From: Mesostigma viride
Taxonomy: Eukaryota; Streptophyta; Mesostigmatophyceae; Mesostigmatales; Mesostigmataceae
Length of the DNA: 64,000 nucleotides
Assembly: GCA_009746045.1 (NCBI GenBank)
Contig: RPFO01000645.1
Location: forward strand, 739,185 to 803,184
Direction: 5' to 3'
The position numbers and the translations under genes are program-made. The notes under the pieces were generated by a model. It ran no database searches and had not been told where the DNA came from. It saw only the letters and a program-made list of their open reading frames with translations. Positions 52,501 through 63,541 of the stretch are shown in pieces. Every line of letters begins with the position of its first letter. Within the stretch, counting starts at the first letter, position 1.

Positions 52501-55500
52501 CAGCACCGCCATCTCCATTCTGACTGGCCTGCTGGCGCCCAGCAAAGGCACGTGCACCATCCTGGGTGCCGACATCCGGCACGAGATGGACGCCATCCGC
52601 CGCGTCATCGGCGTCTGCCCTCAGACCAACACGCTCTTCGACCAGCTGTCGGTGCGTGCGCATCAGGGAGGAACGGCTAACCTTTGACAGCGAGCATCAG
52701 GGAGAGGGGTACAGCAGGAAGCACAATGTAGCTTGTCTGAGCCGTTTCGCCGCGTTACGGCCAGGGTGACCACTCCTTCCTTCATGTTGGTGGGAAGTCC
52801 AAGTGGCTGTTGCCCCTTCAAACTAATAAAGGACGGAACACAGGGCAGTCCATGCGTCTCTACGTTGTGATGTCATGTAATGTCATGTATGCAGACAAGT
52901 CCGAGAGGTCGGATCTCCCGTTTGCAGTGTATGCCCACCTCGCTTGCCCTTAGAGCTGCCTGTAGAGCTCTTGGCTCCCCCTGCTGGCAGCCGCTCCTGC
53001 GTGGTGGCATACTCCGGTTCCTGCTTGGCTCACCTACTGTAGTAGTGAGCTCAGTGAGTGGGGGTGTGTAACCATGCTGCCTGCCTGAGGCACACTTGAC
53101 CCGTATGCTGCCGCAGAACAAGCCATGGATGCCACTTATGCTAGGGACCAGTGGGGAGGGAAGGGGAGGGGCACATGCACACGCTGCCTCTGCATTCAAT
53201 CAACTAGCATGGACATGCACTTCTTCTATTATGGCTTCAATCGATACTGGCCTCTGCCCACAATGATTTGACGTTGAAGCAAGGGAGTTATATCCTTTCT
53301 TAGCAATGCGTGCTGGCGCTTGGGTCCCCGAGCAGGTAAGGGAGCACCTAGAGCTCTTTGCCGCGCTCAAGGGGGTGCCCAGGGACCGCCTGGGCGCGGA
53401 GGTGGAGGAGATGATCGCCAAGGTCGGCCTGGGCGACAAGGCGGGATGCCTGGCCCACTCGCTCTCGGGCGGCATGAAGCGCAAGCTGCAGGTGAGAGGC
53501 ATGCACGCAGCAAAGGATACAGTGATGTTGTTAGTTGTCGGTCGGCGCAAGGCAGGCAGGGCTGAACAGCGAGGATGAGACGTCGCGTGCCCATGTCTGC
53601 CAATTCATTTCTGCATGGACAGAACCAACATGCACCAACACGCACCAACATGCACTAACGCCCAAGTAGCGTGGCGTGGTGGGCATAAGAGGGTCCAGGC
53701 GGTTGGCACGTCGTTGAATGGTTTGCCGCTAACTGCAGAAGGTTCTGTATGCGTCAGTGCTAGCATAAGAGCATGACCATGCCCGCACCAGTCTTTGCGT
53801 GTGCGATGCAACCCGTCATCTAGTGAATTTCTCATGGCCACCCCATGTCGCTTTCATCGCTTGGTGTTGAACGCTGTATTTATTGTGTACTGCGATGTGT
53901 TTCATGTTTACTGCGGCTACCCCCTGCCGTCGTGGTCCAGGTGGCCATCGCGCTCATCGGGGGTTCCAGCGTTGTCTTCCTGGACGAACCCACGTCAGGT
54001 GCGTCTCCAAGACAACAATGAAATAGCACTGATAGTAACCAACCTTGGGTGGGGGTCTCCTCACCGGGCCATTTATGACACGGAGTAAAAAGGTATTTGA
54101 TCGCCGTCTTTAGAAAACCTAATGGGCTACAGACGTTTTTTTGCATAGGCCCCTAGCCTTTTCTTTGTGTGGCACACCAAGAGCGGCACGAGGTTTCCCA
54201 CCCTGCCCGTGTCCAGCATAAGTGCCAACCAGGCATGCATGCGTGGCTTGCATGTCGGACGCTTGCTTGTCCACGTCAAGTGTTCATGTCAGAGCCAGAT
54301 TGTTATTCTGTCGATGCGGGTGTCTGCGTTAGCACTTAGCCTCAATAGCTGTTTGAGTGAATGGGCATGAGCGACGTTTGTGAATAAAGATTGCAGAAGC
54401 TGCGTTGTGCTTCCATTTCTTGCATGCTCAAATGCACGTGCAACGCGCATTTCGCACACTTTGGCAGCATCGTATTACCATGCGGATTGGCCGGCTCTTA
54501 GATGGCTGTGCGACCACCCGTAGGCACACAATTCCATGGAGTTCAGTGGGGCAGTGAATCGGTGTTTTTGGATTCCATGCACTTCCAAAAGAAGAAAGTG
54601 GAAATGTGTGCAAACATTTTTCTGTGCACCAGGCCTTGACATACACCATGGATTTCATCGCTGGTTTGGTGGTGTACTGATGGAGCAACTGGAATTCTTT
54701 ACCTTATTTTTTATACGCGGCTCTGTGTCATGCTTGCCCTTATCTTATGCGCGACTCTGTGTGGGTCAGGGATGGACCCCCACTCACGGCGCGCCATGTG
54801 GGACCTACTCAGAGGCCTTAAGGGCACCGGAAAGGCCATAATTTTAACCACGGTATGTGCTGTGTATTATGCTGACAAGCAGCCATCTGTGCCATTGCCC
54901 TTGGCATGCACCAATCCATCAATGATCTTCATCAGCCAGGGAATGCCCAAACTGGTTGACACTAGTAGATATCATTTGTTGCCTGTTTGGGCCAACTTGA
55001 AAGTCTGATTTGTAGATAGAGCTGTGACCTGCATGGTAGGGCCAGTTCGTAGCACGTCGGGATTGACATGGGATTGTACGAGCAAAGGAAGTTGGAAAAT
55101 TTTTAATTTTGTTATCATAGCTGCGAATTGGTCGCAGCTCTTTCCGCTGAGAGAATCCTGGCTGTATGAGCTCGTTATTTTGCAACATCATAATTGTTCA
55201 TGCCTGAAAGGCGCCTTTCCTCCCCCTGCGCTCTGCTGCCTGTAAGTTCGTAAGCAGGGTGGGCCTTGAACTCCTTTGGAGCGTGTCATGTGGGCTCACT
55301 TTGCATGGAAGAAATTCCAAGGCACCTGTCCTCGCCAAATGGGAAGCCAAGGTCACGCAAGTTTTTAGGTAACTCCAGCTACATGCTTGTCCAGTCACTC
55401 CAGTGGCTGTTCGGTCGGTCTTTGAAGAGCGTGTCAGTTGATAAGGGTTTCACTTGGTAGAGCGTCGCCCTGTTGTTTGTGATGCACGCCACAGCACGTG

Positions 55501-58500
55501 TACGTCATTCATTTGTCATGCATTTGTCGCATCGCTCTGGGTGCCCTCTGCTGTGCCCTGTCACATGTCACTTGCCCTGTGGCGGCCAGCATTACCTGGA
55601 CGAAGCGGACCTCCTGTGTGACCGCATCGCCATCCTGAGCGAGGGCAAGCTTCGGTGTTGTGGTAACCCGCTGTTCCTAAAGGTGCGCTGACAAGCGAAT
55701 TGCTCTACAAGGTAGGCTGGCATGACAAGCGAATTGCTCTACAAGGTAGGCCGGCAAGGTAACCCCTTCAAATAATGGCATGGACCAAGGTCTGGCGGAA
55801 TGATGTGTTGTGCTAGTGGATGTTTCGCAAGCTAGCTAGCTAGCTCTCTTGTTTCGATCAAAATGACCGCATGATAATTATGCTGACGTAAACACCTCCC
55901 TGCCCCCATGCTGCAGGACACCGTCTGACTCTGCCTAGGCTTTATGAAGGCTTGATATGCAACTGCATACGCAGCTCTCTGAGGACATGGAGTTATGAGT
56001 GTTTCCTCATCCCCAAGGCTGCCCTTCGTCCAGGCTCATTGCTGGCCACCCACACGTGGCAATCGTCATGCTCGAGTCTGCCCACACTCAACTCTGCCCT
56101 CACTCTGCACCTCTGGTCCACATTTATCTCTTGTGTCTGCCGCTCTGCATCCCCTGTGCCTTGCGCCCCAGACACGCTACGGCATCGGCTACACGCTCAC
56201 GGTGGTCATGGCACAGCTGGACGCGGACGCCAGCAACGTGGACGCGATGGTGCTGCGCCATGTGCCGGACGCGATCCGCCTCGAGTACGTGGCTTGGAGG
56301 GTACCAAACAAAACAGACCAGAGCAGATTACGGGCCTTAGAACTTTTGGAAGGCGGTTTTGCTAGCGTCCCTGTGGCGTGCTCAGATGCATGCATCCTGC
56401 CTCGTGTAGTCTCGATATGATGGGACAGCCGTAGAAGCGCTTGGTTGGATTGTGCAAAGTGACAAAGCTGATGTGGCGGTTGAAATTGGTTTTGGTCTGG
56501 TTAGTTGTGACGAAGCGGCACAGTACTAGGGACTACGCTCACTTGACGACAATTGAGCACTTTGAGACAACATGGGTTGCAAGAAGCTTGAGAGAAAATT
56601 GATAAATTTTTAGTGGAGATTGCATCAGACAGCACAAAGCGATGCCACAACGGTGCTTCTTTACGGCCTATTGTCATGGGTGGTCCCTGTTGTGTGTTAT
56701 GCCATGCACGCATAGTTGCAACGCCGTTGTGCGAGGGACTTTCCCTACTTGTGAGGTAACCTTGATGGGCTATCAGGTTACCTTGATAGCCCGACATGGG
56801 AACTTGCCTGCTTCGATAGCCATCCACCTTCCATAGTAACTTTCTTGGGTCGCCCCGGGCTGCCCTTCGGTTCCTCTTTCTCTGTTTGTGGCCTTGCCCA
56901 TGCGCCGTGCGCCGGTCGCTACATCGTTCCGACACTGCGCGACCTGGCACGATATGTTTGCAGCGGGTACGGCGGGGAGATCCCCTTCCGTCTGCCCTTT
57001 GCCTCGCTGCCGCGATTCGCCGCTCTGTTCCGTGAGATGGAGGCGGTGTCACACGTCATGGGCATCGGTGAGCCGACCAGATGGATGACTGGGCACAGGG
57101 GAGAGGACTAGAATGGGCCATTGTTGAGCTTACTGCCCTCATGTCTGAGGGGTACCAACCAGGGTTGGGCTCAGATGGTTTGGTTCATGACTTAAATGTA
57201 ACTTCATGGTCAAAGTTAGGGCTTGGAGTTCCCGTAACGATATCTACATCACAAGTTGCATTTTAGTCGCTGGAAACAAAGTTGTGGGCTCGTCAGCGCA
57301 GCATGGGATGGTGCAATGGCAGTGTGCACCCATGTGCCCCTCTCACAGATCTCGATAACAGTAGGGGCACGCTAATGGTTAGGCCCATGGGACAGGGTAT
57401 AAAGTTGTTCTTTTTTGATGTGTCACTGCTGACTTGCTTGCTGTTTACTCTGCTGCTGGCACCTGGCCTGCTCGCATGTCTGCCTGACCTGCGCGTACCT
57501 GGACGCTTGCAGCAAAGTTTGGGATCACGATGACCACCCTGGAAGGTACGGGTGCTCGTTACTAGACCATATTGCTAGCACATGTTTTGAGCCCGTGCGT
57601 GGAGCGCACTTGTCAAGTGCTGGTACGCGCAATATCCTGCCTTCAAGTAGTGCTCAGTGATGAGGAGGGCTCTTGTGTTTTCTAGGCAACATTGTTTTCC
57701 TACTCTTTCGTAGCTTAAATACGTTGGTTGGGGCAAGCCGCTTTAAGGTGTGTTTTAAGGTGCAATGAGCTGGTCTATAATTTGTAAAGTAATTTTTCTT
57801 GGATCAATAACTGTGGTGCGGTACGTTGCTCTCCCGCTCATGACTTTGTACTGGTTGCTGTTTTGCGATCACATGTTGCTTGTCATCCCGCCATCTTAGT
57901 CAGGGTAACGGGGAGGAATGGTTGCATGGAGGGGCGGGGTGGCGGGCAGGGTGCAGGCAGGCAGGCTTGGGGAACGGCCAGGGTGGGTTGCTTGAAGAGT
58001 CATTATAGGCCGACACTGTGGCCATGCGATGCCTTTCTCCTCGTGCCACCTGTCATCACCAGACGTCTTCCTGCGCCTGTCCAATGAGTCATCATCGACG
58101 GTGAAGGCACCACACGTCAGCAGCATGCACAGCGCAGGCATGGGGGACCCTGGGGGGGTCGACCCTCAAGGGATGGAGGAAGGCGAGCAGCAGCAGCTGT
58201 TGGGGCCGGGAGCAACCCCTGCCAGGGGCCCGAGCAAGGCGTCTCGCGTGGCAGGCGGTGGCCACGCTGGAAACCGTGCGCCAGGATTAGCGGGGGACAT
58301 GGGAACGGCCAAAGGCGGCACGAGCTACGGGGATAGGGGATCCTCTCGGGGCAACACAACAGCTACACAACAGCTATACAACAGGGGCGTCAACGGCAAG
58401 GGGGTTGACAGCGAGAGTAGCGCGGTCGGGGTGGATGAAAGTGACTCTGCGGCAATACGCAGCACAGGTCCTAATGGAGGGGGGTCACCCGCACGGCCGG

Positions 58501-61500
58501 CGCCGAGAGCGGGCGCGCAGCGGAGCTTTGGCAGGTCGTTGCGGGAGCTGCTTCGGAAGCGCGCGCTGATCGCGTGCCGGGATATCAAGGTGACGGGGTG
58601 GCGAAGTAACGGGGTGGCGAGGACACGCTGGGATTGGGGGGTTGTAGCTGTTGTCATCGTCATGGCAGCGCCCTCCCTCGCGCGTGTCGGTGTGAAATGC
58701 CAGCGGATATTTTTTGTTTGTTCTTTCTGTTCTGGTTTGTTTGTTTCCTTGTTTGTTTGTTTGTATGGTCGGTCGGTCGGTCGGTCGGTCGGTCGGTCGG
58801 TCGGTCGGTCGGTCGGTCGGTCGGTCGGTCGGTCGGTCGGTCGGTCGGTCGGTCGGTCGGTCGGTCGGTCGGTCGGTCGGTCGGTCGGTCGGTCGGTCGG
58901 TCGGTCGGTCGGTCGGTCGGTCGGTCGGTCGGTCGGTCGGTCGGTCGGTCGGTCGGGTCGGTCGGTCGGTGGGTCGGTCGGTGGGTCGGTCGGTCGGTGG
59001 GTCGGTCGGTCGGTCGGTCGGTCGGTCGGTGGGTCGGTCGGTCGGTCGGTCGGTCGGTCGGTCGGTCGGTCGGTCGGTCGGTCGGTCGGTCGGTCGGTCG
59101 GTCGGTCGGTCGGTCGGTCGGTCGGTCGGTCGGTCGGTCGGTCGGTCGGTCGGTCGGTCGGTCGGTCGGTCGGTCGGTCGGTCGGTCGGTCGGTCGGTCG
59201 GTCGGTCGGTCGGTCGGTCGGTCGGTCGGTCGGTTTGTTTGTTTGTTTGTTTGTTTGTTTGTTTGTTTGTTTGTTTGTTTGTTTGTTTGTTCTGTTTTGT
59301 ACGTCCGTGCAGTCTTGGGAGTCATGCTCTTACGCAAGTGCTCATGCTTACAGGTATGCTTCGGCGAACTCTAGGTCCATGATGGGCCAGGAAGGCTAGT
59401 GCAGGGCCGGTAAAGGGCCAAAGACTGGCCCCTTAATGGTACACAATTGTGAAATCCCGGAATTGTGGCAATGGCAGCAGTAAAGGCGCAGTTGTCCAGC
59501 CATTGGGTGGATATATCTGTCCAGCATGGGAACCTGACGGCCCTGTCATTCACACATGCTTGGGCTTTTTTTTAAGACAGAAAATATTTCGGGCAAATGG
59601 TCCTTGAAGTGTGCAGTACCGCTGTATTAGTAGTGTTGTAAAGGATTGCCTGGGGAAGTTCTGTCAACATTCTCTGGATGCTGCTGTCAACTATGAATCA
59701 GGTGTGTTTGTACAGAGTTTTGGTATGCGGCATGGACCATGGAAGCATGAGGACATGTCACATGCTGAGCTGTGATCGGTGGCACACTCTCAACCGTTGG
59801 GCATCCACGCAGGGGTTCCTGAACACTGCGCTTCTGCCGGTCATCGTGGTGGCGTTTGTGCTCCTCATTCTGAAGCTCGACATCGACCCTGTGGTGAGTG
59901 GGCATTATCCCACCAACGGGCCCAGGGCACATGCATGGTGGACTTGCAGGTTTCTTATCTCCGGTCACGTGATCGGTTTTCTCATCTCTGCTCACCCGCC
60001 GTTTGATACCGTAGCTTCCCCTCGCGTGGCGGTAATGCCTTGAGCTTTTACAGACCTTTTTTCAAGAACTTTCTTCCTGCTGTGGTGTGGGAGTAACATG
60101 ATCATTGTTTCCCAAACAAGTGCAATCATGCTCATTGTTTCCCAAACAACTGCAATCATGCTCAGTGTGGGCCATGACATGGGGGTCCTCGCTGTGCAGC
60201 TTTTGTTGCAGGACATTCTTTTGTTGGGTGGCACGCAGATGTAATGTCATTCACATCTTGTTAATGACCAATGTGCTGGCCATCGACGGGTCATTAATGG
60301 CATCTCATGCCCGTGCGATATGGTGGACTTGTGGCAATTTCTTCCCAGCCGGTGTCCACCTCAGCATGATTGTGGCTGTTGTTGATAGTGCCCAGGTGTC
60401 AACAATGCACCACCCAGCACCGCTCAGCACCACTAGGCACATGCAACCGCCCCCGTCTTCGGATGCACCTCTCATCTCCCCCACCATGACCTGGCGTGTC
60501 TGGCAGTCCACGACGTTCCAGCCCTGCGATTGACTGATGCCTGTGCCCCTTGTGTGCTTTGTTATTTGTGGGCTGCACACGACGCTCTGCTCGTGATCGC
60601 CCGGGTGCAGGGCCCCTCCCTCGCCCTGAACATGGGCATGTATATCACCAAGTCCACGCCGCCATCGGTGGCACCGCTTGCAGGGAAAGAGTTCGTCGCC
60701 GTGCAGAGGATCCTGGCCAATGCGACGGCGACGCGAAACGGCACCAGCGGCGCAGCCCCGTCTCTCCCTCGCGGAAACAGTAATGCTGACAATCCCAGGC
60801 CCTCGCCTGGCTACGGGGACGGGCCCTATCCCGGCAGCTTGCTTCCGCTGAAACGCATGTCGCTGTGGCGTGTGCCAGCGCAAGTGTCGGACAGCTTTGG
60901 CATGAGCGAGCTGCTGCTGGGCCGCGCAGAGCAGCACCAGGCGCCCATGTATGGTGCGTGTGCAGCCACGGTTGTAACGGAAGAGGATGCCTATACCCAG
61001 AACTGTGACATTTCATCAGACCCCCTCAATTAGGGACCGCCCCTGCAAAGCCAATACCAACTCATGGCTTCTGTGCCATGTGCTCACGCGTAACCTGTGC
61101 TGGTGAGGAACGCAAGTAGAAAGCTCTACCCAGTTTTTATAAGGCAGTCTTCATGTCTGGCTCTATGGTCTATGTCACTCCCATGCACCTGGCCAGGTAT
61201 GGATGCCACACGGACATTGATCCTGGCCTAGCTTCGTTTTGCATCATACTTTGCAGCGATCCCTTTCTAGCTATTGTTACATGGCATGGCTTCCATCACT
61301 ACGGCTCTTATACGGCATGTCCCAAAACCTGCCTTAGTACCAGCCCGGCCATGTTTCGATTCGACATGTCCACCCACCCCTGCTTTTGCTGTTTGCTAAC
61401 GGGGGGCAACATGTTTGGGCATGTCCCCACGGCTGGTGCTGACATTGTCCATTGCTCCATGCATTTATCACAAGAGCGCAAAAGCACTATGTTTCTGTAC

Positions 61501-62642
61501 TGCTTTCTGGTGCCTTGCTCCTAAGACCTACCATTTGCTTGGCGCCCTCTCCACTTACCCTCCTTGCTTGCCCCCCCTCGCTTGCCTCTCCTCGCTTGCC
61601 CCTCCTTGCTTGGTCCTCCTCGCTTGCCCCTTTGCTCCTTGCCCATCCCCAGCCGCGCTCGTGTACAACGACACGCTCTACCAGCGGTACAACTTCAGCC
61701 TGCTCGTGGACGCGGTCGCGGATGTTCTCAACGAGACCACGTCGCAGATCAACATGACCACCCTGGGTGGAGGGTACAGCAACTACGGCGGCTATGGTGG
61801 CTACTACAACTATGATTACGGTGTCCCGCTGCCTCAGGAGCTGGCCAACCAGCTGTACAATGTGATCCCCCCCTGGCAGCTGAATGAGCAGATGTACTAC
61901 GCGTGGGCCAACACGGAGGAGGCCGTGCACAGCCCCCGGTGGAAGGGGGAGGGCGGCATGGGCCTGAGGGCGCCGCTGTGCATCCTGTTCAACGCATCAA
62001 GCTTCCACGCGCTGCCAGCTGTCATGGCCGAACTGGCGAGTATTGACTACCAAGGTAAGGGGGGCTGCCTGCGCCTGGCATTTTCTGTCCCGCTTGGATC
62101 GGTACAGCCAGGCAGGATGCCGGTGTGCTGAGGAGTGCTGATGTGTCCATGCTTTAGCCATGTGGCAACCAGCGCAGGCCGTACGCGCAAGTCATCATGT
62201 TTCTCAATTTTTCTACTTTCCACGGGCCTTTAGGCGTGGCGGTACCTCCACACATGCATCTGGGTTCCAGCGGATGTGAGTCGTGGCACGAAGAGTTGTC
62301 GAGGCAAACCGTGCTCATTATCTGTGATTTTGTTGCAGATGCTTGTGTGACTGTTTAGCTTGTGCTGGTAAGAATATTGTGAATGGAAGTGCATCTTATC
62401 TGTCTGGTTGGAAACAGGGTATTGGGATGTAAGAATAAATTGTACGGGGCTTTCACCCAAACTGTGCCGCCACTAGTGTCAGTTAGAGTCCCCTGGTCCA
62501 AACGTTGCACTCGCTCTCCTGCTGCCTTGCCATGCCCTGTGTTGCAGGGTACATGCACAACCCGGACGCCAGCATCGTGGTGCGCAGCCACCCACTGCCG
62601 CTGACCGAGAGTGAGGCGCTGCAGGTCCAGTCAGTGCTCACG
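33151..62642 (+). CDS. Full-size ABCA-type ABC transporter, 31 exons seen, 3' end outside window
   Basis: ABCA proteins are TMD-NBD-TMD-NBD transporters that move lipids or lipid-like substrates across membranes. Exons: 33151-33411, 34201-34568, 35101-35270, 35984-36042, 37528-37620, 38266-38307, 39347-39467, 39802-39893, 40455-40568, 42170-42235, 42919-43017, 44369-44433, 44882-44940, 46277-46447, 46897-47032, 47503-47608, 48226-48594, 50837-50874, 52504-52651, 53336-53491, 53941-53998, 54770-54852, 55590-55682, 56172-56284, 56964-57067, 57513-57545, 58063-58589, 59813-59893, 60611-60953, 61653-62054, 62548-62642. All junctions are GT-AG, phases agree throughout, and the total is 1555 codons. 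The start ATG (GTCCATGG context) precedes the usual cytosolic helix ([12 protein letters not shown]). The rest of TMD2 and NBD2 must lie to the right. Exon edges are inferred from signals and homology. Confidence 0.93.
34868..35035. repeat. About 50-bp repeats in ABCA intron 2
   Basis: Three copies of a unit with GTTGCCTCCTTGATATCATG, at about 34869, 34923 and 34970, with variable ends. Confidence 0.85.
35101..40568 (+). other. ABCA exons 3-9: first extracellular domain
   Basis: Small exons encode [19 protein letters not shown], then the [12 protein letters not shown] block, then [39 protein letters not shown] and [19 protein letters not shown] (which resembles the ABCA motif before 'I.F'). 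[14 protein letters not shown], then the ALEGLV block, follow and end at [16 protein letters not shown]. The order and the FPxPxY motif match ABCA extracellular domain 1. No exon is obviously missing, because phases agree and the protein reads through. Confidence 0.85.
38608..38905. repeat. About 30-bp minisatellite in ABCA intron 6
   Basis: Around ten copies of a T-rich unit with the core ATCTTACCTTTGTCTTATAT, in 29- and 31-bp versions. It is open in three frames by repetition only. Confidence 0.95.
40569..42169. other. ABCA intron 9 (1.6 kb), no recognised content
   Basis: Long intron between the FPxPxY exon and the TM2 exon. I see no transposon protein, RNA gene or large tandem array, only a short GGGAT run just before the acceptor near 42150. 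Confidence 0.6.
43347..43627. repeat. 21-bp minisatellite in ABCA intron 11
   Basis: About thirteen copies of CATGCACACTCATGCTGCTG plus T, slightly varied. The unit is a multiple of three, so it gives long open frames (repeating HTHAAVM), which I do not regard as coding. Confidence 0.96.
43631..44258. repeat. 25-bp minisatellite in ABCA intron 11
   Basis: About 25 contiguous copies of a unit beginning GTTGTCTATCTAGGGCAAGT, with a few variant positions (AGAG/GGGC, TTGT/TTGC). It directly follows the 21-bp array. There are no unique spacers, so it is not a CRISPR array. Confidence 0.97.
44941..46276. other. ABCA intron 13, with small 10-bp repeats
   Basis: Contains about six TCACCCACAG units at 45521-45580, and three TGCATCTACA units near 45600-45630. 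Nothing else was recognised. Confidence 0.7.
48595..50563. repeat. About 2-kb GTGA-to-GGGA composite array beginning at the exon 17 splice donor
   Basis: The array begins with the donor itself: the exon ends GGGCAG and the intron opens GTGAGTGAGTGAG. Roughly 48595-49705 is GTGA repeats with a few GGGAGTGA units near 48618-48640. 49705-49965 is an 8-bp GAGGGAGT unit. 49966-50095 is a 12-bp GAGGGAGGGAGT unit. 50096-50563 is GGGA repeats with scattered GGAGGA. The reverse strand is open for hundreds of codons (THSL and PSLP peptides) for purely repetitive reasons. Confidence 0.98.
50875..52503. other. ABCA intron 18, AT-richer block
   Basis: The 1.6-kb intron that splits the Walker A codons. 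From about 51450 to 52440 the base composition is clearly more AT-rich than in the neighbouring introns, and I recognise no coding content. 52268-52295 resembles the exon 19 acceptor and first bases. Confidence 0.5.
55683..55762. repeat. Tandem duplication at the exon 23 donor
   Basis: TGACAAGCGAATTGCTCTAC plus AAGGTAGGC occurs twice in a row, starting 6 bp after the donor at 55683. The repeat contains AAGGTAGG, a donor-like sequence. Confidence 0.85.
56172..58589 (+). other. ABCA exons 24-27: regulatory segment and inter-half linker
   Basis: Exon 24 starts [12 protein letters not shown], as expected after NBD1. Its donor is best placed at 56285 (GTACGT), giving [12 protein letters not shown] across the junction; the alternative donor at 56301 would break phase. 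Exon 25 gives [17 protein letters not shown] and exon 26 gives [10 protein letters not shown]. Exon 27 (527 bp) starts [10 protein letters not shown] and then encodes a long Gly/Ser-rich, probably disordered linker. It ends in [20 protein letters not shown], the cytosolic approach to the second TMD. Confidence 0.85.
58767..59292. repeat. (GGTC)n array flanked by (TTTG)n in ABCA intron 27
   Basis: GGTC repeats run from about 58767 to 59232 with a few variants (GGTCGGGTC near 58955, GGGTC units up to 59035). They are followed by TTTG repeats to about 59290. A shorter TTTG stretch also precedes the array at about 58735-58764. It is open in several frames (GRSV, RPTD) only because of repetition. 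Confidence 0.97.
59813..62642 (+). other. ABCA exons 28-31: start of TMD2 and second extracellular domain
   Basis: Exon 28 is the first helix of TMD2 ([19 protein letters not shown]). Exons 29 and 30 encode the second extracellular domain, with Asn-x-Thr/Ser sites ([27 protein letters not shown]), a Tyr/Gly-rich patch (about 61766-61820) and the ABCA motif [13 protein letters not shown]. Exon 31 encodes [20 protein letters not shown]. The next expected helices are not found before the window ends. Confidence 0.85.
60104..60166. repeat. 30-bp tandem duplication in ABCA intron 28
   Basis: TTGTTTCCCAAACAA plus TGCAATCATGCTCA occurs twice, at 60105 and 60135, with single differences. Confidence 0.85.
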
Positions 62643-63539
62643 GTGGGTCGGGTCCCATTTGGCATCCTCAACCCTAAACAGTAAACCCTAGACACTGAAC
62701 CCTCTGCAGGTCCAGTCGGTGCTCATGGTCAGCCCCCTATGGTCGCAAAATTGTGCTTCAAGTCCTGTGCTTGAATTCAGAATGGTATACCAAAATTTCA
62801 CGGCTGGTCACGTTCGGCACCATGGCCCCCTTGGTAGCGTATTAAGAGCATAGCCCATTTGTCGCTTCTCGTGAGAGCATATCCCTCTTGCTGCTGCTCA
62901 CGTGAGCATAGCCTTTGTCGCTTCTATTGAGAGCCTACCCATTGTTTTGACTCCTGGTGTGCGCGCAGTTGTCCTGCATGCCCTGGTCGCCATGGTCCAT
63001 GGGGGGAGTGGGTGACCCATCCATACTCATTCTTGGCCCTACTGGGCATCCTCACCACACTATTGGTCATGCGACTCATGGGAGCATGTCCGTTGTTTTG
63101 ACTCTTGGGCTAGTTCTGGCATAGCGTGTACTGTGCGGTGTTCGCAGTGCAACTCGTTTGTGCCACCCGCTTCTGCCTGGATGCCCGCTGCAAGTGGGGG
63201 ATGCCAAGCAGTCAGTGGGTTTTTAGGTTTCCCCAGCCAGATCACTATGAGCCCAGCCAGGTCACTATGAGCCCAGCCAGGTCACTGTGAGCCCAAGTTA
63301 TCCAACGAGTTTTAGGCAAAGTAGCAATGCTGCCACCTAACAGAGGTTCGCAATAACAGAGGTTGGCAATGTGGCAATGCTTACCCAGTTGTATACGTGT
63401 CTTCCTCCCAATCGGCACCTGTTGACACGCACACTTTGTGGTCTAGCCTTGAACTCAACCATGGTGGCGTGCTATCTGACTGCCTGTTTCGGATGCGTTC
63501 AAAGCCAGACCCAGTATACCCGCATCACGGGACCTAGTA
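62643..63539. other. ABCA intron 31 or 3' part, small repeats only
   Basis: Includes a short copy of the exon 31 end near 62706-62731 and CCCTAAA-like pieces at 62672-62700. It also holds loosely repeated CATAGCC/GTCGCTTCT phrases at 62850-62950 and three 20-bp units (CCAGCCAGGTCACTATGAGC) at about 63232-63295. No further exon could be identified. Confidence 0.5.
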
Positions 63540-63541
63540 TA

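Larger units (their letters stand above)
48226..55682 (+). other. ABCA exons 17-23: linker and nucleotide-binding domain 1
   Basis: Exon 17 is a Ser/Pro-rich linker followed by the NBD start ([20 protein letters not shown]). Exons 18-19 carry Walker [10 protein letters not shown] split by an intron, and the Q-loop [11 protein letters not shown]. Exon 20 carries the ABC signature LSGGMKRKL. Exons 21-22 carry Walker [14 protein letters not shown]. Exons 22-23 give the switch His in [19 protein letters not shown]. All catalytic elements are present, so NBD1 should bind and hydrolyse ATP. Confidence 0.95.

Noticed and set aside
55450-55500. tRNA-like D-arm (TTGGTAGAGCG)
   Set aside because: No B box or T-arm follows at the required distance, and no cloverleaf can be drawn.
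56285-56300. Extending ABCA exon 24 to the donor at 56301
   Set aside because: That donor leaves phase 0, while the next exon needs phase 2. The GTACGT donor at 56285 fits the phase and the family sequence.
58634-59399. Open frames of GRSV, RPTD or NKQT repeats, and the apparent 456-codon ORF from 58029
   Set aside because: The array is intronic. The real exon 27 ends at 58589, and the rest of the frame is repeat read-through.
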